64,000 bases of DNA from Candidatus Gracilibacteria bacterium GN02-872 (GTDB taxonomy: Bacteria; Patescibacteriota; Gracilibacteria; BD1-5; UBA6164). The position numbers and the translations under genes are program-made. The first letter of the stretch is position 1. The number at the start of each line of letters is the position of its first letter. The notes beneath the pieces are model-generated. The model saw only the letters and a list, made by a program, of their open reading frames with translations, made no database searches and was not told where the DNA came from. The stretch spans positions 21,919-85,918 of the forward strand of contig MOLU01000006.1 in NCBI GenBank assembly GCA_003260325.1, in the 5' to 3' direction. Positions 51,954-63,248 of the stretch are shown piece by piece.

Positions 51954-53087
51954 ATGGATTATTTTAAAGAAAGTCTAAAACTTCACGAAAAACTACAATG
52001 AAAAATAGATTTTGCATCAAAAGCTGAATTAAATACAAAAGATGACTTAAGTTTAGCATATTCTCCAGGAGTCGCTGAGCCTTGTAAAGAAATAGCAAAA
52101 AAACCAGACTTAGCTTATAAATACACAATCAAATGAAATACTGTTGCAGTAATTTCTGACTGAAGCGCAGTTTTAGGACTTGGAAATATTTGAGGATTAG
52201 CTGGACTTCCTGTGATGGAATGAAAATGTGCCTTGTTTAAAAGATTTGCTTGAGTAAATGCATTTCCGATTGTTTTAGATACACAAGACACTGAAGAGAT
52301 AATTGCGACTATTAAGCATATTTCTCCAACTATTTGATGAATAAATTTAGAAGATATAAGTTCTCCTAGATGTTTTGAAATCGAGGAAAGATTAAAAGAA
52401 GAATTAAATATTCCTGTTTTTCACGATGACCAACACGGAACAGCTATAGTTTGCCTTGCTTGACTTATAAATTGATTAAAAATTACTTGAAAGAAAAAAG
52501 AAGAAATAAAAGTTGTGATTAACTGAGTTTGAGCCGCAGGAATTGCAATTGCAAAATTATTTTTAAAATACTGAATAAAAGATATAATCGCAGTTGATTC
52601 AAAATGAATCATTTATAAATGAAGAGAAAATTTAAATACTGAAAAAGAAATTTTAGCTGAAATCACAAATAAAAATTTAGAAAAGTGAGTTTTAGCTGAC
52701 GCAGTTAAATGAAGAGATGTTTTTGTTTGAGTATCTGTTGCTTGAGCATTAACTTCAGAAATGGTTAAATCAATGTCTTCAGATCCAATGATTTTTGCGA
52801 TGGCAAACCCTATTCCAGAGATAATGCCTGATGAGGCCAAAAAAGCTTGAGCAAGAATAATCGCAACTTGAAGAAGTGATTTTCCAAATCAGTTGAACAA
52901 TGTTTTAGTTTTCCCTGGGATTTTTAAGTGAGCTTTACAAAACAGAGTTACAAAAATAACTGATGAAATGAAGATAAAAGCTGCTGAATGATTAGCTGCT
53001 TTTGTAGAAAATCCAACTCCAGAAAAAATTATTCCTTCTCCTTTTGAAGACTGAATTGCTGATGCAATAGCCAGAGTTGTAAAATAA
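51954..53087 (+). CDS. Malic enzyme (oxaloacetate-decarboxylating malate dehydrogenase)
   Basis: A 377-residue short bacterial-type malic enzyme converting malate to pyruvate and CO2 with NAD(P)H formation. Recognised segments are [20 protein letters not shown] with the catalytic tyrosine, [40 protein letters not shown] followed by QHGTAIV (metal-binding DD), [17 protein letters not shown] (nucleotide site) and [15 protein letters not shown]. It lacks a phosphotransacetylase domain, which larger malic enzymes carry. It stands alone between divergent and downstream units and is one of the few central-metabolism genes in the window. Confidence 0.95.
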
Positions 53088-53116
53088 AATATTCTTAAAA
53101 AAGAATATTTTTTTAC
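53086..53116 (+). terminator. Terminator of the malic enzyme gene
   Basis: Stem AAATATTCTT/AAGAATATTT with following T run. Confidence 0.75.
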
Positions 53117-53128
53117 TTTCTATAAACC

Positions 53129-53156
53129 TTGACAATTAAAGATATTTTTATAAAAT
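53129..53156 (+). promoter_or_regulatory. Promoter of the 53187 gene
   Basis: TTGACA (53129-53134) and TAAAAT (53151-53156) are separated by 16 bp, 30 bp before the start codon. Confidence 0.7.
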
Positions 53157-53186
53157 ATAAGTATTATTTAATTAAATATTTATAAT

Positions 53187-53789
53187 ATGAATTTTGATAG
53201 TCTAAAAGATTTTTTTAATTATAATAGTCCAAATAAAAGTGTTTGGAAAGCTCTTACAGATGAAATTAGAGATAAAATTGATAAGGTTATAAATTGAGAA
53301 AGTTCTGAATCTCTAGAAGATCTTTTAATTTTTATTGAAGAAAATGCCAATTTAAATGAAGAAGAAAGAAAAATATTTGAAGACTATAAAGAAGAATTTA
53401 TAAAATATTTTAAAGAATTTGAAAAAAAGTTAAATTTAAATTTCTGAAAAGTAGAAAAATTTTTAGAGAATTACAAAAATTATAAAAATATCTGAGAAAA
53501 TAATTTATTAAAAGAATTATATTCAGAATTTTTAGTAGAAAATTTAGATGATTTATGAGTGTACGAAATTCATTTAAATCATATAATAACAACTATTGAT
53601 GACGCAGGAGATGAATATGAGAATGCTTTAGAATTATTTAAAAAAGTAACTTTATTCACAATTATTTTTTATAGAAAATATAAATATATTTTCAAAGAAA
53701 TGAAAAAACTTTCGGAATTTTTTTTCGAAGAATGAATTAGGCTTGAAGATGAAGAATATAAAAAAGATAAAAAAAGAAAGAAGAAATAA
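53187..53789 (+). CDS. Hypothetical acidic helical protein
   Basis: A 200-residue protein rich in Glu, Lys, Phe and Tyr with no membrane segment before residue 160. It starts MNFDSLKDFFNYNSPNKSVW, contains LLIFIEENANLNEEERKIFE and YEIHLNHIITTIDDAGDEYE, and ends in a basic tail (EYKKDKKRKKK). Its own promoter and terminator support a real gene. No family recognised. Confidence 0.7.
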
Positions 53790-53818
53790 CTAGAAAAGCT
53801 CTAGTTATTTTTTATTTT
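53784..53818 (+). terminator. Terminator of the 53187 gene
   Basis: Stem AAATAACTAGA/TCTAGTTATTT and TTTTTATTTTTTT. Confidence 0.8.
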
Positions 53819-53876
53819 TTTGAAAAATTTAGAAAAAAAAATATAATTAAAAAAATTTAGAAATTTATCAAAAAAA

Positions 53877-55394
53877 ATGATTGAAGAATATAAAAGTTTA
53901 AGCGAAAAATTCTTAAAAAAATGATTTTGGTTATATTTTTTTTCACTGATTATTTGACCAGTTTGATATATTACAAAAATAATGATTTCAGAAAAAATAA
54001 CAGTTTCTGAACTTTGAATTCTGTATTGAATTATCAGCCTTGTGACTTTGATTTCAACTTACAATGATTTATGATTTACTGAAAGTTTAAAGCACTTTAT
54101 CCCGAAATTTGTCACAGAAAAGAATTATGATAAAGTCAAAAGTGTACTTTTTTATGCACTTTTTGCACAAATAACAACTTCCCTAATTATTGCAGCTTGA
54201 TTTTATTTTTGAGCAGATTTTATAGCTGAAAATTACTTTAAGAGTCAAGAGGCAAAGGAAATTTTAGAAATTTTTGCATTTTTTTTCATTTGAATAAATA
54301 TTTTTCAAACAATAAATAATTTCTTTTTGGCTGTTCAAGACGCTTTTGCATACAAACTTACAGAATTTTTTAGAATGATTTTTATTCTTTTTTCTGTCAT
54401 TTTTGTCTTTTTTGGAAACTATTCTAGTTTGATAAATTATAGCTATTCTTGGCTTATTTGACTGTATATTTGAATAATTATAACTTTATTTATTTTTTAC
54501 AAAAAATATTACAAAAAATATTTTTCTGAAAGCAAAATTTTAATTGAAAAAAATCTGATAAAAAATATTACAAAATACGCACTTCTCGTTTCACTTTGAA
54601 CTCAAGTTTGAGTTTTGCTGAGTCAAATTGATATGCAAATGATTATTTACATACTTTGAGCAGAAGATGCATGATATTACACAAATTATCTGAGTATAAT
54701 AAATATCCCTTTTATCGTACTGTGACCGATTTTTATGCTTTTAATGCCTATTTTCTCAGAACTTAGTTCAAAATGAGAAAAAGAAAAAATCAACAAAATA
54801 AAAAACAGTTTTTCAAATATTTTTTTAATAATTTGAATTATTTTTAACTGATTTATGTTTATCTTTGCAAAAGAAATCGCTTTTGTGCTTTTTTGAGAAA
54901 AATATATAGAGTCAGGAATAATTTTACAATACTCTATTTTACTTTTAGTTTTCAATTTTTTACTTCAAATAAATTTCAATCTTATGGCTTGAATATGAGA
55001 AGTAAAGCAAAGAGTAAAAATTCTTTGAATTGCAATTTTTGTAAATTTTATTTTAAACTTGATTTTTATCAAAATACTTTGAGTTTATTGAGCTTCACTT
55101 GCAACTTGATTTGGTTGGATTTTGATTTGGTTTTTAAGCGAAAAATTCCTAAAAAAAGATTTTTCTACTGATTTTGACTTTAAAACAATATCAAAAAATG
55201 TAATTTTTTTTATGATTTTTTGAGTTGGATTTTGGTATTTTTTTACACCACTTTTAGAAAATTTGTGAAGAATAAAAAGTTTTTTTGCACTTGCAGGAAT
55301 CTGAATCTTATGGGGAATAATTTTTATTTTTATAAATAAAAGTATGTTTAAAAATTTTATTTCTGAGATTAAAAAATTAAGATGAAAAAGATAA
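53877..55394 (+). CDS. Polysaccharide flippase (Wzx/MATE-like, MOP superfamily)
   Basis: A 505-residue membrane protein with about 14 hydrophobic helices spread over the whole length and almost no soluble domain. The start EKFLKKGFWLYFFSLIIGPV and segment ELGILYGIISLVTLISTYND, followed by GFTESLKHFIPKFV, are typical of polysaccharide exporters, as are GAEDAGYYTNYLSIINIPFI and FGEKYIESGIILQ. It would flip lipid-linked sugars across the membrane. The next gene, a glycosyltransferase, overlaps it by 13 bp, which supports a role in surface-glycan export. Confidence 0.88.
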
Positions 55395-56389
55395 TTATAA
55401 GAGTTGAAAGTCACTCAAGTTCTTGAGTTTGATGAATGGAAAGCCGAATTAAGGAATTTACAAAAGTTCTGGAAAATGATTATACTTTTTTAACAAATTC
55501 TAAATTTCTGTACAAAAGTAAATTTTTTGGTGAAAAAAATATTTTTTCAAATTATTTTAGTTTTGTCTGAATTTTAAAAGATATTTTTAGTTTTAGAAAT
55601 TTTGATTTGATTGATAGCAATTGACTTCGCGATAATTTAATTTCTAGTTTAAACTTCTTACTTTTTTGGATTTGTTACAAAGTCAGAAAAACTGAATTTT
55701 TTCTAACTATCCACTGAAATCAAGGAATTGAGGAAAATAAATGAATAAAAAAAATCGTTTATGATTTTTTATTTAAGATTTGACTTTTATTATCAAATAA
55801 AGTGGTTGTTGTGTCTGAAGAATTAAAATTTTACTTGATTAAAAAATATTCTCTAAATTCAAAAAAAATAGAAATAATTCCAAATTTTGTAAAATTTCAA
55901 GAAAAAAAGTTTGAAAACAAAAATAATAAATCAATTTTAGTTTCTAGACTAGATAATCACAAAAGTCAATGAATTTTAAAAGCAATTGATTTTTGTCTAA
56001 AAAATAAATTAGAACTTGATATTTATTGATCAGGAAGCCAACTAGAAAATTTAAAAGAAAAATTTAAAACCGAAGAAAAAATAAATTTTTTATGATTTGT
56101 AAAACAAGAGGAAATTGATTATAGGAAATATAATTTAATTTTTGCTATGTGAAGAGCCCTACTTGAGTGAATTTCAAATTGATTAATTTGAATTTTGTTA
56201 GGTTATGATGATTTAGTTTGTCCTATTTCAGAACAAAATTACAAAAAAATAAAATACTCAAACTTCAGCTGAAGATGAGTAGAAAAGCAAAATATAGATT
56301 TAAAAAACATCTGACAAAACAGAGAAGAAGTCTTTGAATTAGTAAAAAATGATTTTAGTTTAGAAAATTTAAAAGATTATTATAAATAA
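55382..56389 (+). CDS. Glycosyltransferase family 4-like protein
   Basis: A 335-residue cytoplasmic or membrane-associated glycosyltransferase of the GT-B fold. The C-terminal donor-binding half shows NKSILVSRLDNHKSQGILKA, LDIYGSGSQLENLKEKF and INFLGFVKQEEIDYRKYNLI. The acceptor half (IIIRVESHSSSGVGWMESRI) starts with the usual first beta strand. The common E-x7-E pair of GT4 enzymes is not complete (LLEGISNGLIGILLGYDD), so the specificity and even activity are uncertain. Start codon overlaps the flippase gene by 13 bp; a terminator follows. Confidence 0.8.
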
Positions 56390-56420
56390 AAACCTAGGAA
56401 ATTAATTTTCTAGGTTTTTT
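56388..56420 (+). terminator. Terminator of the flippase-glycosyltransferase operon
   Basis: Stem AAAACCTAGAAAAT-like with complement ATTTTCTAGGTTTT and T run. Confidence 0.8.
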
Positions 56421-56424
56421 TATT

Positions 56425-56598
56425 TTAAGTAATATAAGGCTTTAGGAATTGGAAGAAAGAAGCTCATAGCAAAATTGTAACTTGAAAAAGCAGGTAAAGT
56501 CAGATAAGATAAACTATTATTTCAAAAAATGAGCTAATAATTGCTTTTCTTATCGTATGATAAAGCTTTTGGTCTATCTCTATATTTTTATTTTTCAT
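56425..56598 (-). CDS. Small membrane protein, unknown function
   Basis: A 57-residue ORF (MKNKNIEIDQKLYHTIRKAI, then a hydrophobic segment IIVYLIGLYLLFQVTILLGA and FFQFLKPYIT). It is in frame only with UGA as glycine. One or two helices are predicted. It lies convergent to the glycosyltransferase gene and 115 bp downstream of the minus-strand glycan operon. It is short, so the call is tentative. Confidence 0.5.
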
Positions 56599-56713
56599 AA
56601 GATAAAAAATTAGAAAATAAAAATTAATTGTAAATTAATGATAATAAATATCTATTTTTTATCAAGTCTAAGCAAATATTTTTTTAGAGAAATAATGATT
56701 TAAAAATATTTTT

Positions 56714-57904
56714 TTAAACACTTACTTTGCTCATATTTTTTTCCCAAGAAAAATTTTCTTCTACAAATTCTCTACCATTTTTGGCTATATTTTCAAGAGT
56801 TTCACTTTTTGAAATATTTTTCAAAATAGTATCTACCCAACTTCCTGGATCATCATAGCAAAAAACTTCTTTTTCATTTTCTAAATCAATTCCTTCAAGT
56901 CAAATTCTAGTTGAAAGTATAGGTTTTCACATTGCTAAGGCATTTAAGACTTTTAATTTTAATCAACTTCAAGATAAAAGTGGAACAACAAAAATTCTAG
57001 CTTTATCAAAAAATAATGTATCTTTATTTTTTCAATCTTCTACAATTATGTTTTGTGAAGCCATTTTTTTGATGTATTTTGGAGCATTTTTTCAAATTAT
57101 GTAGAATTTTATTTCTTTATCTTTTTTAAGAATTTCATCAAAAACATTTTCCTTAAACCAATTTACAGCCTGCAAATTTGGAAAATAATCCATAGAACCA
57201 ATGAAAACTAAATTTTTTTCTTTTGTTAAGTGAGTGAATTGATACTTTTCAAAGTCAACTCAAGGAAGCAAAACTTCTGTTTTCGTTCTCAAAGATTCAT
57301 CTTTTTCTAAAAAATACTCTGCATCATTTTGAGTAATTGTAAGTAGTTTATCAACATGCCTCAAATTCTCAAACTCTATTTCTTTCCAAAAAACAGCTTC
57401 TCTTTTTATCAAATATCTTTTAATAAAATTTTTTTCTTCCGAAGCAATACGTTCTAAAAGCAAGCTTTCAACATTATGGCTTCTAGAAACTATTTTTACT
57501 AAAGGTTTCTTTTCTCTTATATACTCAGCATAACCTGTACAAAAAGCTGTTTCTAGCCAAATTATATCATAATCTTTTTTTGAAAGAGCTTCATCAATCA
57601 TTTTTTTAAATTTATTTGTGTGATATTTTCTCCAAAAATAGCTTTGATTAAAGATAAAAGCAAGAAATAAATCTTTAAAATTTTGTTTTGTAACATCACG
57701 AAAATCAAACCAAAATTTATCAAAAAACTGATGTACTTCCTTAAAATTGTATTTAAAATCCTCTTTTGAAATGTTTGTAATGAAGTCAAGTTCGTTTGTT
57801 TTAGACAATTCTTTTATTGTATTGTAAAAAACAATTTTTGCTCAATCATTTGCTGGATAAAAGTACCTAGGTGCAATATATAATATTTTTTTATTTTTTA
57901 TCAT
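56714..57904 (-). CDS. Glycosyltransferase family 4 (GT-B)
   Basis: A 396-residue glycosyltransferase. The start KKILYIAPRYFYPANDGAKI is the typical first strand and acceptor loop. The middle has YDIIWLETAFCTGYAEYIRE and IVSRSHNVESLLLERIA. The donor domain shows NLVFIGSMDYFPNLQAVNWF, FYIIGKNAPKYIKKM and IFVVPLLSSSGLKLKVLNAL followed by AMGKPILSTRIGLEGID, which matches the sugar-nucleotide-binding region of glycosyltransferases using GT4 chemistry. It overlaps the preceding GT2 gene by 14 bp and is the last gene of the four-gene operon. Confidence 0.9.
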
Positions 57905-58703
57905 TTTTATATTCTAATTTTTTAAATAATCCTAAAACAAAACCTGATGGAAGCAAAAGCAAAATTCTTTCTAAAAATTGATAAAAATAATCAGAAAAGC
58001 TTGCTTTTATTCAATAAATTTTTATTGCTTTTTTTTGAACTTTTAGAGTATTTTTTATAGTTTGTTTTAGGCTTTCGCTTTTTGTTTGCCCACTTCTAAT
58101 TCTGAGTTTATAAACAAAATCTGGAAAAACTTTTATTTTGTATCATTTTGAAAATATTTTTAACCAAAGATCATAATCTTCTGCAAAATCAAGCCCTTTT
58201 TCATAGCCTCAAACTTCTAAAAATACACTTTTTTTAAACATTGTTGTTCAATTTCAGACAGGACTTTTTTTCAAAATCACTTTTTCTACTTCTGGAGAAT
58301 ATTTTCTAAATCATAAAGTTTTCCCTTCTTCATCAATTATTTCATTATTTCAAGAGCAAACTGCAAAATCTGGATTTTTTGACAAAAAATCAAAAAGTAG
58401 AGAAATTCTATTTTTTTCTGAAATATCATCACTATCTTGATTACATAAAAATTCTGTGTTTGCTAGCTCTACAAGCCTATTTCTACAAAAACTAATTCAT
58501 TTATTTTCAGTATTTTTAAATACCCTAATTCTCTCATCTTTTTTAGCAAATTCCTGAATGATTTCCCAACTATTGTCAGTTGAAAAGTCATCTAAAATAA
58601 TAAATTCAAAATCTAAAAAATCTTGATTTAAAATACTAAAAATTGCTTCTGGTAGATATTTTTCAGTATTGTAAACAGGCATTATAACAGAAACTTTTGG
58701 CAT
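57891..58703 (-). CDS. Glycosyltransferase family 2 (GT-A)
   Basis: A 270-residue GT-A enzyme. The start PKVSVIMPVYNTEKYLPEAI, the FEFIILDDFSTDNSWEII segment and the DXD-like region EFLCNQDSDDISEKNRISLL are diagnostic, with a later GGYEKGLDFAEDYDLWLKIF motif. A short hydrophobic C-terminal part (FLERILLLLPSGFVLGLF) may associate with the membrane. It starts 2 bp behind the giant PKD-type gene and overlaps the next glycosyltransferase. Confidence 0.93.
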
Positions 58704-58705
58704 TT

Positions 58706-61700
58706 TTAAATAATATTATATTTTCTTAATAAAATAAAACTTCAAGATCAAATCAAGAATATAATAGTGAAAATGAAGAAAAAATCTTGTTTTTCTAAAT
58801 CTTTTTCTTTTAATTCCTCTTCTAACACATTTTTATTAGATATTTGCTTTGAATAGGTATTTATAGGTTTTTCTATAAATTCCACTTCAAATATTTTTTC
58901 ATAAGTTTTCCCTTTGAAATCCTCTGTTTTAAGCAAAACTTTATATTTTCAAGGTTTTAGATATTTTACCGATTTTGGGTTCTCTCAAGTAAAAGTTTCC
59001 CCATTTCAGAAGTCCCAATTCAAGCTTTTATAAGCTCAAGAACTCTTTCTTCAATCAAAATTTACATTACAAGTTTTATAACAAGTCAGCTTATTTTCCG
59101 ACAGAATTTTGTTTTTTGAAGCTCTTCACTGAACTTCAATAATCAAGTTTACAGGTCAAGTTTTTATTTTTTTAGACTTTCTTGCTCTTTTCTTTCTAAC
59201 TTTTTTCACAACTTCAACTTCAAAAAAATCTAATAATTTTTCTCCTTTTTCATCTATAAATTCCACTTCTATCTTATATTTTCAAGGAAGAAATTTCTTT
59301 GATTTTGGATTTTTTCATTCAAATGTTTCTCAATTTCAAAGCTTCCAAGAAATATTTTTCTGCTTAATATTCGTTTTTAATCCAAAATTTAAACTACAAG
59401 TTCAAATACATTTTACTTTTTTTCAGTTTATAATTTTATTTTTTGTTTGTTTTCATTGCAAATATATTTCTAAAAACTTTTTTTCTTGCTGTTTTTGATT
59501 TTTTACAGCATTTTTTTTGATTGTTCTAGCTTTTTTGACTTTTTGAGTTTTTGGCTCAAGTTTATTAAAGTTTGAAATAAAATAATCTTTGTAAGTTATT
59601 TCTATTTTTCTTTTTTCTGAAAAGATTTCTTCTCAATTTTCTCAAATTTGATAAAATTCAAAAATAAAATTTCAAGCTCTTTTGTGAGGTAATTCTTTTT
59701 TAAAATCTCAATTTTGGTCTGGAATTATTTCAAAGATTTCATCTGGAAAATATCAAGTCAAAGCTGAAGTTGAATATTTTTTAACTAAAATATTTTTTTT
59801 ACTATTTCAAGAAATAATTAAAAAATTTTGATTTTTCCTAATTTTTAAAGGGAAAAGCTTTTTTTCTTGCTTCTTTTCAAATATTTCCTTCAAAATATTT
59901 TTTCTAACTTCAATATTATAAAAATATTCTTTAGAATTATTCTTTTCATCAAAAACTTTTAAAGAAATTTTATGATTTCAAGGCCCAAAAGTCTGAATAG
60001 AAGGATTTTTTCATTCAAAAGTTTTTCCATTTCAAAAATCCCAAAGGTATTCTTTTATATCTTTTGAAGAATTGTAAGCAGAAAAATTAAAATTACATTT
60101 TTCATCTAAACAGAGAGCAAATCACGACCAAAGTTGATATTTTTTTGACTTTCAAGTTAAGATAATTTCAGCTTCAAGATTTTTTGGCTCAAAAGTATTC
60201 TCAAATTCTAGTAAATCTTCTCCATAAAGCGTTCAATTCTTTTTATCAAAAACTTTTAAAACAACTAAATGTTTTCAGTAAGGAAAAGAAACTGCTGAAG
60301 GGTTACACTTTTTTTCAGTTCAAAGCTTAAAATCACCATTTCAAAAAGTCCATTCACATCTCAAATTTTTGTTTTTTGTTGAAAATGTAAAATTCACTTT
60401 ACAATCTTTAGTCAGACATTTTTTATCATTAAGTCCTGATTGGACCACAATTCTTGGTTTTACAAAGTCTTGAGTTTGAGCAGAAATTCAAGAATTATTT
60501 TTCAAAATTTTAAATTCTCTTTCTTTAAAAATATTTTTATCAGATTTTTTTAAAATTTTTACTTTAAAAATTGTTTCTTTCTCAATTATATCAACTGTTT
60601 TTGGATTACAGTTCTCTTCAATTAAACTTCCTGAAGAATAAAACTCACAAATAAAATCTTTTTGCTTGAAGTCTTCTGAAAAACTTGATCTAAAATCAAA
60701 ATTTACCTTACAAATACTGCTTTCACAAAGATACTCAGACTTATCTTTTTCTTTTTCAATTAAGTAAGTTGGCTTTTGAAAAATATTTTTTATCTGGAAA
60801 TTTTGTTCAAAATCAGAATTCAAATTTCAAGAATTTGTTGAGCCGGAATTTACAATTCAAGAATTTGTTGTTCAAGTTGAAGAAATATTTTGTCTTTTTA
60901 TAATTTTTATCTCTCTTTTTTTAAAAATACTTTTATCTGTTTTTTTAGAAACTTTTATTTCAAAAATATTCTCAAGTTCTTTTATTTCAATTGTTTTTGG
61001 ATTACAATTTTCTTCAATTAAGCTTCCTGAAGAGAAAAACTCACAAACAAAATCTTTTTGTTTAAAATCCTCTGAAAAACTTGATCTGAAGTCAAAATTC
61101 ACTTTACAATCATTAAAAGAATCACAGAAATATTCATCTTTTTCTTGGTCTTTCTCAAGCAAATAAGTTGGATTCTGAAAAATATTTTTTATCTGAAAAT
61201 TTTTTGCAAAATCTGAGATTGTTATTCAAGTGTTCGTTGAGGGAGAGTTTATACTTCAAGAATTTGTATTTCACGAATTTGTTACTCAAGTTAAAGAATT
61301 ATTTTGACTTCAAGAATTTGTCGTTCAACTATTTGTAGATCAAGTTGAAATAGTTCAAGAATTTGTCATTCAAGAGTTCATAGAACCGGTATTTGAGCTT
61401 CCTGTTCAAGAATTTTGATTATTTTTAAAAATTTTGAATTCTTTTTCTTTAAAAATATTTTTATCAGATTTCTTTAAAATTTTTATTTTTAAAATAGTTT
61501 CCTTTTCAACAATTTCAATTGTTTTTGGATTACAGTTTTCTTCAACTAAACTTCCAGATACATAAAATTCACAAGTAAAATCTTTTTGTTTAAAGTTTTC
61601 TGAAAAACTTTGCCTAAAATCAAAATTTACTTTACAATCATCTTTTTCACAAAAATATTCTTCTTTTTCTTGATCTTTTTCAAGTAAATAAGTTGGATTT

Positions 61701-62113
61701 TGAAAAGTATTTTTTATTTGAAAATTTTGCTCAAAGCTAGAGCCAATACTTCAAGAATTAGTTGTTCAAGAGTTTGAGTTCTGCGATCAAGTTCAGCTTG
61801 AGGAATTTCCACTTCAAGTTAAAGAATTATTTATATTTCAAGAATTTGTACTTTGTGAAGGATTTGAAGTATTTTGGCTTCAATCTTGAATTCAAAGATT
61901 TTCTGAAGTTGTTCAAGTCGAAGAATTATTTAATTTAAACTTTTGAGAATCCTTGTCATCATCTCTTTTTGGAACAATTACATCCTGAGAATTTTGAGAC
62001 TCGATTTTATTTGACTCTTCTGAAGCTAAAGAAGTATTTTCATTTACAGAAAAAACAGATGAAAAAGAGAAAACAAAGATAAAAAATGTAGTAAATATTT
62101 TTTTGAAAGTCAT
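58706..62113 (-). CDS. Giant surface protein with Thr/Asn/Ser/Gly linkers and PKD-like repeats
   Basis: A 1,135-residue secreted protein. A signal peptide (KKIFTTFFIFVFSFSSVFS) opens it. Then come three copies of a unit of about 105 residues (FQIKNIFQNPTYLLEK ... CKVNFDFRSSFSEDFKQKDF ... LIEENCNPKT) joined by linkers of repeated TNSG and STGS type. The C-terminal half holds at least four PKD-like domains, each with a C..C..NF start and a WDFGNGETF or WKLGNGETF core followed by PGKYK. A membrane helix (FFFIFTIIFLIGSGSFILL) and short basic tail (RKYNII) end it, so it is anchored by its C-terminus and faces outward. It lies inside a glycosyltransferase operon. Probable adhesin (inference). Confidence 0.85.
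60490..61740 (-). repeat. Three tandem domain-size repeats and low-complexity linkers
   Basis: Repeat units at about 61434-61735, 60885-61203 and 60490-60800 are nearly identical over long stretches at the protein level (KQKDFICEFYSSGSLIEENC against KQKDFVCEFFSSGSLIEENC). They are separated by linkers in which the glycines are nearly all UGA (61204-61430 and 60800-60890, with a further linker at 61736-61930). Recombination between units is expected. Confidence 0.8.
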
Positions 62114-62117
62114 AATT

Positions 62118-63146
62118 TTATCTAAAAAATTTATTATAAATAACCTTTAAAGCAATATTTATTGCATTTAGTGAAGATTGTCACTTCTGCAAAGAATAAT
62201 CAGTATATTTTATTACAACAAAAACTTCTGTGTATTTTATATTATTTTTTCGAACTTCGTCTATAAGTTCAGAAGCATAAGCCATCGAATCCATTTTTAA
62301 ATGAATTTTTTTAAGAGCTTCAAATCTAAATCATCTAAGTCAATTATGTGTATCTGTAAGGTAAATTCCACTAACTAGAAAAGTAAATATTTTTCCTAAA
62401 AACAAAACTATTTTTCTAAAAAATGGAACATTTGTTTCTGACTTTTGTAAAAATCTTGAACCAAAGATGACCCACAAATCTTTATCAGACTCAAATTTTT
62501 TTAAAAATTTTTGAATATCTGCTACACAATGCTGTCAATCAGAATCAAAAGTGATTACATATTTTACTTTTCAGAATCTTCGAATATACTCAAAACCTGT
62601 TTCCAAAGCTGCTCCTGCTCACCTATTTGTTGAGTGATTTACAAAAAATATTTTTCAAGAAAAACTTTCTAAAATTTCTTTTGTTTCGTCTGTAGAGCCA
62701 TCATTTACAACAAGAATATTTTTATAGCCATTTTTAAGCAATTCTTCTAAAACTCATTTTATAACTTTGGCTTCGTTATAAGCTCGAAGCAGAATAACTT
62801 CATTTCAAATAATTTCTTCCTTTTTTGATGATTCTATAGCCAAATCTCGAATTATTTTTGTTGTGTCTTCATTTGATCTTGTAGTTTTTGAAATCAAAAG
62901 TAAAACAAAATAAAATAAAAAAATAATTGAAATGTAAACCAAAACATCAGCTCACCTCGCTACTCAAAATATTTGTCAAAATTTATCTAAACTTTTAGGA
63001 AAAAAAGAAAAATAAAAAAGTCAAAAACAAATTCAAAAAAATACCAAAAAGTGTAAAATATTTATTTTCTGTTTTCTGGCTATATCAAAGGAAATTATAA
63101 AAATAATTGTTCAAGAAATGATAAAAAAAAAGTGAAGCCAAGTCAT
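62118..63146 (-). CDS. DPM1-like polyprenyl-phosphate glycosyltransferase with N-terminal DUF2304-like helices
   Basis: A 342-residue GT2 enzyme. The N-terminal 110 residues hold three or four membrane helices (FFFIISGTIIFIISFDIARK, then ILHFLVFFGICFGLFYFSFF and LVYISIIFLFYFVLLLISK), resembling DUF2304. The catalytic domain shows EVILLRAYNEAKVIKGVLEE, ILVVNDGSTDETKEILESF, YVITFDSDGQHCVADIQKFL and the family-typical LTDTHNGLRGFRFEALKKIH. Such proteins transfer sugars to a polyprenyl phosphate for later use by GT-C enzymes. It is the first gene of the operon, and the giant surface-protein gene starts 4 bp behind it. Confidence 0.9.
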
Positions 63147-63202
63147 AATTTTTCAAAAAATCTTTATTGTTTTGATTTTACAAATTTCTCACAAAAAAGC
63201 AA

Positions 63203-63233
63203 GAAAAAAGTTTAGAAATAATTCTAAACTTTT
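63203..63233 (-). terminator. Terminator behind the metallo-beta-lactamase-fold gene
   Basis: Stem AAGTTTAGAA/TTCTAAACTT followed on the minus strand by TTTTTTCTT. Confidence 0.8.
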
Positions 63234-63248
63234 TCTCCTCCAAAAACC

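Noticed and set aside
60490..61930. CRISPR-like repeats in the TNSG linker region
   Set aside because: The repeats are codon-level protein repeats of variable length inside an open frame, without conserved spacers or repeat length.
58706..62113. Several separate small genes in place of the giant surface protein
   Set aside because: All standard-code fragments lie in one frame separated only by UGA; with UGA=Gly there is a single ORF from signal peptide to membrane anchor.
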